Source: Mariniblastus sp. | GTDB lineage: Bacteria; Planctomycetota; Planctomycetia; Pirellulales; Pirellulaceae | Length of the DNA: 34,439 nucleotides | Direction: 5' to 3' | Assembly (NCBI GenBank): GCA_023300235.1 | Contig: JALZWN010000164.1 | Coordinates: forward strand, 1 to 34,439 | Part shown: in pieces, positions 29,952 to 34,439 of the stretch | How positions within the stretch are numbered: position 1 is the first letter of the stretch | Layout of the letters: each line of letters starts with the position of its first letter | Notes under the pieces: model-generated | Told to the model about the DNA's origin: nothing | The model's input: the letters and a program-made list of their open reading frames with translations, nothing else | Database searches by the model: none | Program-made: the position numbers and the translations under genes

Positions 29952-30653
29952 CTAAACGCGGGGATGATCCATACTTTTAAACCATTGCTGGCCCGGCGAG
30001 CGACGTTCACGCAACTTCCCCGGCAAACGCTCCACCGAATCACGTTCGACTTGATAGTCAACAAAAACCGCCGCCAACAACCGACCATCGTGATCAACGC
30101 CTAACTTGCGACGCATCTTTTCACTTCGAAACTGACCGCCGCTGGACCAATAAGTCCCGAACCCATGCGCGGTCAGGATCAACATGAGGTTTTGCACATA
30201 CGCAGATGTCGCCGCCAAATGCTCTTCATCGATTTGCCGTTGTTTTTCGCTTGGCGAGTCAGCTGCGGAATCTTCGCTGGCAAACTGAGGCAACCAGCTG
30301 ACCAACACCAAGCTCCCGCAAGCGTTCAACATCGACGGCAATTTGTTACTGGGCTTCACGTCGTCAAACCAATCAAAAAAATGCGCGGCCACTTCACGAC
30401 ACATCGCTCGCGGCACCCACTCCACCCGCCACGGCTCGGCCATCCCGCCAGCGGCGCGGTCGTAATGAAACGGAGCCCAACCAGCATCGCGGATCGCTTG
30501 AACGACCTGAGCATCCGCGGCAGCGTGCTGGACTTCGGTCAGCGACTGGGCAGTGGTTTCACTGGACGGCAAACTGGCCAAAACTTTGAAAGTCTGGCGT
30601 TGCTTGATGATCGCGGTAATCCGCTGGACATCGGTTGGGGCGTCGGAGGACAT
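29952..30653 (-). CDS. Nitroreductase-family protein
   Basis: This 233-residue protein shows features of the FMN-dependent nitroreductase fold. The N-terminal RITAIIKQRQTFKVL helix resembles the usual R-S-x-R cofactor segment. IRDAGWAPFHYDRA resembles the A-x-W-A-P region, WRVEWV follows, and a C-terminal AYVQNLMLILTAHGFGTYW helix matches the family's substrate-side helix. A typical role is NAD(P)H-dependent reduction of nitro or quinone compounds; the true substrate is unknown. It is probably cytoplasmic. The gene stands alone: 264 bp separate it from the BFN start and 149 bp from the divergent M16 gene. Confidence 0.85.
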   Translation of the reverse strand: MSSDAPTDVQRITAIIKQRQTFKVLASLPSSETTAQSLTEVQHAAADAQVVQAIRDAGWAPFHYDRAAGGMAEPWRVEWVPRAMCREVAAHFFDWFDDVKPSNKLPSMLNACGSLVLVSWLPQFASEDSAADSPSEKQRQIDEEHLAATSAYVQNLMLILTAHGFGTYWSSGGQFRSEKMRRKLGVDHDGRLLAAVFVDYQVERDSVERLPGKLRERRSPGQQWFKSMDHPRV

Positions 30654-30802
30654 GGATTCTTTTTTACCAATATGGACGTTCGAAAAATCGACTTCAAAAG
30701 CGGCAGGTTACCTGACTTGTTTGTAGTCGCAGATCGGTTCCAGAAACATCCCCAGAACGCTAAAATATCAGCAATCGATACAACTTTCACCAAGGCAAAC
30801 CC

Positions 30803-33622
30803 ATGCGACGCCCATCCCTATCGACGGCACTTACGACGTTGACCCTCGCGACCATCTGTTTCTTTTGTGCCAACCTTGCCACACCAGCATTGGCTCAGCC
30901 GCCAAGCGAAGTCACCAGCGTAGAAGGAATCACCGAGTACCGCCTGAACAACGGCGTCAAACTACTACTGTTCCCCGACGACTCCAAACCTCAGTTCACC
31001 GTCAACATGACCGTGATGGTCGGTTCACGTCACGAAGGCTACGGCGAATCGGGCATGGCCCACTTATTGGAACACATGCTGTTCCGCGGCACCGATCGTC
31101 ACCCCGACATCCCAAAGCTGCTCAAAGATCGTGGCGTGCTGAACATGAACGGCACGACATCGCTGGACCGCACCAACTACTTCGAGACCCTCCCCGCCAG
31201 CGGCAACAATCTTGCGTTCGCGATCGACATGGAAGCCGACCGCTTGGTGAACAGTTGGATTCGCCAAGAACACTTAACGAAAGAAATGACGATCGTTCGC
31301 AGTGAATTCGAACGCGGCGAAAACAGCCCCGTCAGCATCCTTTCCCAACGGATCATGGACGGTGCGTTTCAATGGCACAACTACGGCAAGTCGACGATCG
31401 GCAACCAGTCGGACATCATGCGAGTGCCAGCCAAAAACCTTCGCGTGTTTTACCAAAAGTACTACCAGCCCGACAACGTTACGCTGGTAGTCGCAGGCAA
31501 GTTTGACAAAGACGAAGCCTTATCGCTGGTCGCCGAACATTTTGGATCGATCCCCAAGCCCAAACGTCGCCTCCCAAAAACCTACACCGAAGAACCCGCC
31601 CAAGACGGCGAGCGACTGATTTCCTTGCGTCGCTCAGGAGACGTTCAGTACGTCGGGCTCGGCTACCACATCCCTTCGGCGTCGAACGAACACTACGCCG
31701 CGATCCAAGTTATGGCATCGATCCTGTCCAACCGACCGAGCGGCCGACTTTACAAAAACTTGGTGCAAACCGAAATCGCTGCCTCCAGTTCAGCTTTTGC
31801 CCGAGTCGGACACGACCCCGGTTTGTTCATGGCTTTCGCCGAAGTCCCCGCCGATAAAGATCTAACCAAAGCCAAAGACAACTTGATCGACCAACTCGAA
31901 AGTCTTACTCCGTCAACATCCAACGGCGATCAACCGCCAACGATCGACCAAGCCGATGTAAAACGCGCTGTGCGAAGCATCCTGAAGACGCGTGAAACTC
32001 AGTTCGCCAACAGCGAGCGTTTTGCGACGGCGTTGAGCGAATGGGAATCGTACGGCGATTGGCGGCTGTACTTTTTGCACCGCGACCGCTTGGAAAAAGT
32101 CACGCCCGCCGATGTGCTGGAAGTTGCGAAGACTTATTTAATTCAAAGCAATCGCACCGTCGGTTTGTTTCGCCCGACCGAAGAACCCGTGCGAGCATCG
32201 ATCGACGGTCAAAACATGGTCGCCAAAATGGTCGACGGCTACAAAGGTCGCAAAGAAATCTCCCCAGGCGAAGCCTTCGAACCGACCCCCGAAAACATCC
32301 AAGCCCGAACGCAAAGCGGCCAGCTAACCTCAGGCTTGAAGTACGCGTTGCTCCCAAAGGAAACTCGTGGCGATCGCGTGGTCGCGTCGATTGCGTTGGG
32401 CTACGGCGACAAGGAATCACTCAAAGGCAAGGTCGCCGCTTTAGAGTTTTTGCCATCGCTAATGCAACGCGGCACCAAGCAACTCGATTACCAAGCCTAT
32501 CGTGATCGTTTGGACGAACTGCAAGCAACCGTCAGCATCAGCGGTTCATTGGGACGACTGACCGTCAACATTCAGACCAAAAAAGACAACCTGAACGATG
32601 TCTTGGATGTCGTACGGCAGGCTCTTCAAAAACCGTTGCTGAACCAGAAAGAGTTTGACGTTCAGAAAAACGAAACCCTCACGACTCTTGAGTCAGGTCT
32701 TTCAGATCCTCAAACGCTCGCCATCACCGCCATGCGTCGCCGAACCAACGACTACGAAAAAGACGACGTGCGATACGTGCCGTCGATCCAAGAGGACATC
32801 GACCGCTACAAGGCGTTGACCGTGGATGACGTGGTCGATCTACATCGCGATTTCATTGGCGGCACAAACGGCGAGGTCGCGGTCGTGGGTGACTTCGATG
32901 CCGAAACGACGTTGGCCAAACTGAACGAAATCTTCGCGGACTTTAAAGCTGCAAAGCCTTACACCCGAATTGAACGCGTCGCCAATCCAAACATGAGCAC
33001 CGACAACGTCACGATCGACACGCCAGATAAAGCCAACGCGATCTTCATCGCAGCCAGAACCTGTGAAGCAGGTGACCAAGACCCAGACTACGAAGCGATG
33101 TTGATCGGTGACTACATCATGGGCGGCGGGCCGTTGTCTTCTCGAATCGCCGACCGCGTTCGTAAGCAAGATGGGTTGTCATACACCGCGATGTCTCGAT
33201 TCCGAGGTAGTTCGGAAAACCCGGTCGGAACGTTTTTCATTTTCTGCATTTCAAAACCGACCAACACCCAAAAGGTGATCGCAGCGGTCACCGAAGAAGT
33301 CGATCGCATGCGAGATAGCGGCGTCACGGCGGACGAGCTTATCAAAGCGAAAGAAAGCTACCTGAAGAATCGCCAAGGTGGACGAGCCAGTGACAGCAAG
33401 ATCGCCAGCGAGCTGATTTCGAATCTTCGCCTCGATCGCACGATGGATTTTCAACGTGCAAGTGACGACAAAATTGCTCAGCTGGATAAACCCGCCGTCG
33501 ACGCGGCCCTGCGTCGCATCATGGACCTAAACAAAATGGTTAAAATCTCTGCGGGTGACTTTACACAAAAGGAAGAAAACGCAAAGACGATGGACAACGA
33601 GCAGATGGAACCGGCTAAATAA
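30803..33622 (+). CDS. Secreted M16-family zinc peptidase
   Basis: This 939-residue protein has a signal peptide (about residues 1-31, ending ALA-Q). The first M16 domain carries the inverted zinc motif HLLEH (His87, Glu90, His91), with the third ligand at Glu168 (RSEFE). Two middle domains and the inactive C-terminal M16 domain follow, giving the usual clamshell of pitrilysin/insulinase peptidases. All catalytic residues are intact. It probably acts on peptides in the periplasm. An AAGG about 10 bases before the ATG may be the ribosome-binding site, and TAAAAT near 30763 may be a -10 box. A terminator follows at 33721, so it is likely monocistronic. Confidence 0.93.
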   Translation: MRRPSLSTALTTLTLATICFFCANLATPALAQPPSEVTSVEGITEYRLNNGVKLLLFPDDSKPQFTVNMTVMVGSRHEGYGESGMAHLLEHMLFRGTDRHPDIPKLLKDRGVLNMNGTTSLDRTNYFETLPASGNNLAFAIDMEADRLVNSWIRQEHLTKEMTIVRSEFERGENSPVSILSQRIMDGAFQWHNYGKSTIGNQSDIMRVPAKNLRVFYQKYYQPDNVTLVVAGKFDKDEALSLVAEHFGSIPKPKRRLPKTYTEEPAQDGERLISLRRSGDVQYVGLGYHIPSASNEHYAAIQVMASILSNRPSGRLYKNLVQTEIAASSSAFARVGHDPGLFMAFAEVPADKDLTKAKDNLIDQLESLTPSTSNGDQPPTIDQADVKRAVRSILKTRETQFANSERFATALSEWESYGDWRLYFLHRDRLEKVTPADVLEVAKTYLIQSNRTVGLFRPTEEPVRASIDGQNMVAKMVDGYKGRKEISPGEAFEPTPENIQARTQSGQLTSGLKYALLPKETRGDRVVASIALGYGDKESLKGKVAALEFLPSLMQRGTKQLDYQAYRDRLDELQATVSISGSLGRLTVNIQTKKDNLNDVLDVVRQALQKPLLNQKEFDVQKNETLTTLESGLSDPQTLAITAMRRRTNDYEKDDVRYVPSIQEDIDRYKALTVDDVVDLHRDFIGGTNGEVAVVGDFDAETTLAKLNEIFADFKAAKPYTRIERVANPNMSTDNVTIDTPDKANAIFIAARTCEAGDQDPDYEAMLIGDYIMGGGPLSSRIADRVRKQDGLSYTAMSRFRGSSENPVGTFFIFCISKPTNTQKVIAAVTEEVDRMRDSGVTADELIKAKESYLKNRQGGRASDSKIASELISNLRLDRTMDFQRASDDKIAQLDKPAVDAALRRIMDLNKMVKISAGDFTQKEENAKTMDNEQMEPAK

Positions 33623-33998
33623 AATAAAAGCTAAAACCCTAAAACTCGCGCTCAGACAGAATTGACACCACCTCGGCCAACTGAACCATCTCGGCCAACT
33701 GAACGTATTGCGTACTGGTTAACCGGCGGGTTGTGCCAACCGCTTGGTTTTTTCTTGATTCGGGTTGATCTTTACGCTACCGCCGGGCCACAATCTAGTT
33801 TTACGCAGAGCCCTCCGCAGTGTCGGCGGGTTCTGGATCGCTCGATCTTTGCGCAAGCAAGTTCAACCGACAGCCAAGCAGGCGACCGTACTTTAGAGTT
33901 GGAGCGGAACTAACGCCACCAACACCAACAGGCTCGCCACCAAACGACCTGCCCCCCACTCTTAAATCAACAACAAAAACTTAACATTCGAGACAACG
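33623..33998. other. Intergenic stretch of 376 bp
   Basis: Besides the terminator listed separately, an 18-bp direct repeat (TCGGCCAACTGAACCATC and a near copy) lies at about 33673-33705. An 83-codon frame starting at a TTG (33662) runs through the terminator and lacks any recognisable pattern, so it is not called. The promoter of the lipoprotein gene at 33999 must lie here, but no clear boxes were found. Confidence 0.5.
33721..33753 (+). terminator. Intrinsic terminator after the M16 gene
   Basis: AACCGGCGGGTTG (33721-33733) pairs imperfectly with CAACCGCTTGGTT (33737-33749) around a 3-base loop, and a run of six T (33748-33753) follows. It is about 100 bp after the M16 stop. Confidence 0.65.
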
Positions 33999-34439
33999 AT
34001 GAACCGTACTCAGTTTTTCTTTCTTACCGCCGCCATTGTAGCGACAGCCTTTACGACTAACGGGTGCGTTGCCAACCCTCCACAATCTGGGTCAACCACC
34101 CAGTCCGGATCAGCAACCCGAGCCACGGCTCAGGGCAACGACATGACGTTCAAGCTTCCGGCCAATGCCCACCCTGGCTTGCTAGATCCAAGCCAAGCCA
34201 AGTTCACTGCTCCGGCCAAGTTTCATGCGAAGTTTGAAACAACCAAGGGCGATTTCGTAGTTGAAGTAAATCGCGAATGGGCGCCCAACGGTGCTGATCG
34301 CTTTTACAGCATGATCAAGGTTGGCTATTTCCAGAACACCGCGATCTTTCGTGCCGTTGATAATTTCATGTTCCAATTCGGAATCCACGGCGTCCCAAAA
34401 GTCGCCAACGCATGGAAAAATACTCCGATTAAAGATGAC
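33999..34439 (+). CDS. Cyclophilin-type peptidyl-prolyl isomerase lipoprotein, 5' part
   Basis: The frame starts at the ATG at 33999 and is open to the window end (147 codons seen). The N-terminus is a lipoprotein signal peptide with Cys23 (TTNGC), followed by a Ser/Thr/Gln-rich linker. From about residue 78 the cyclophilin fold begins: FETTKGDFVVEV, APNGADRFYSMIKVGYF, then IFRAVDNFMFQFG, which corresponds to the catalytic FHRVI-GFMxQ region (Arg kept, His replaced by Phe). It would assist folding of exported proteins at the membrane. The C-terminal part lies beyond the window. Confidence 0.88.
   Translation, partial: MNRTQFFFLTAAIVATAFTTNGCVANPPQSGSTTQSGSATRATAQGNDMTFKLPANAHPGLLDPSQAKFTAPAKFHAKFETTKGDFVVEVNREWAPNGADRFYSMIKVGYFQNTAIFRAVDNFMFQFGIHGVPKVANAWKNTPIKDD

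Noticed and set aside
33662..33913. An 83-codon frame after the M16 gene
   Set aside because: It starts at a TTG without a ribosome-binding site, runs through an intrinsic terminator and has no recognisable domain.

Overview
The window looks like a piece of a planctomycete chromosome from the Pirellulaceae/Rhodopirellula kind. The evidence is protein content: a DUF1559 pilin-like protein, a LEPR-XLL surface protein, a giant Ser/Thr kinase with WD40-like repeats, a PqqD-like/M50/HlyD fusion, and a spondin-dockerin secreted protein. Most genes also lack a clear Shine-Dalgarno sequence. GC is moderate, judged by eye at slightly above 50%. No rRNA, tRNA, CRISPR array, transposase or integrase gene was found.

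Left part (1-7537). The 3' end of a DUF1559 gene ends in a strong intrinsic terminator. A 700-bp gene-free stretch follows, with a MITE-like palindrome and three decayed copies of a second repeat. Next come a minus-strand P-loop protein resembling bacterial tyrosine kinases but lacking the Walker A lysine, and, divergently, a full-length cobalamin-dependent methionine synthase (metH). Downstream of metH is a 29-bp direct-repeat cluster interrupted by a second MITE-like element.

Middle part (7538-20125). A minus-strand operon encodes an HlyD-type adaptor, a PqqD-like/M50 protease/HlyD-like fusion and a CxxCxxxCC protein. It diverges from two plus-strand genes: a 1163-residue LEPR-XLL repeat protein and an 1802-residue membrane Ser/Thr kinase with an N-terminal zinc ribbon, a coiled coil and a WD40-like C-terminus. 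The arrangement suggests, but does not prove, an envelope export and surface-protein module. This is the most interesting part of the window.

Right part (20126-34439). This holds a diacylglycerol-kinase-family lipid kinase, a small membrane protein with an isochorismatase-family hydrolase, and the hslVU protease operon. It continues with a secreted protein of three near-identical spondin-like domains plus a dockerin, and a 0.9-kb gene-poor stretch with short tandem repeats. A minus-strand series follows (bifunctional nuclease, Gfo/Idh/MocA oxidoreductase, DUF4190 zinc-ribbon membrane protein), then a nitroreductase-like protein, a secreted M16 peptidase, and the start of a cyclophilin-type lipoprotein cut by the window end.

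All assignments come from reading motifs by eye. No database search was run.
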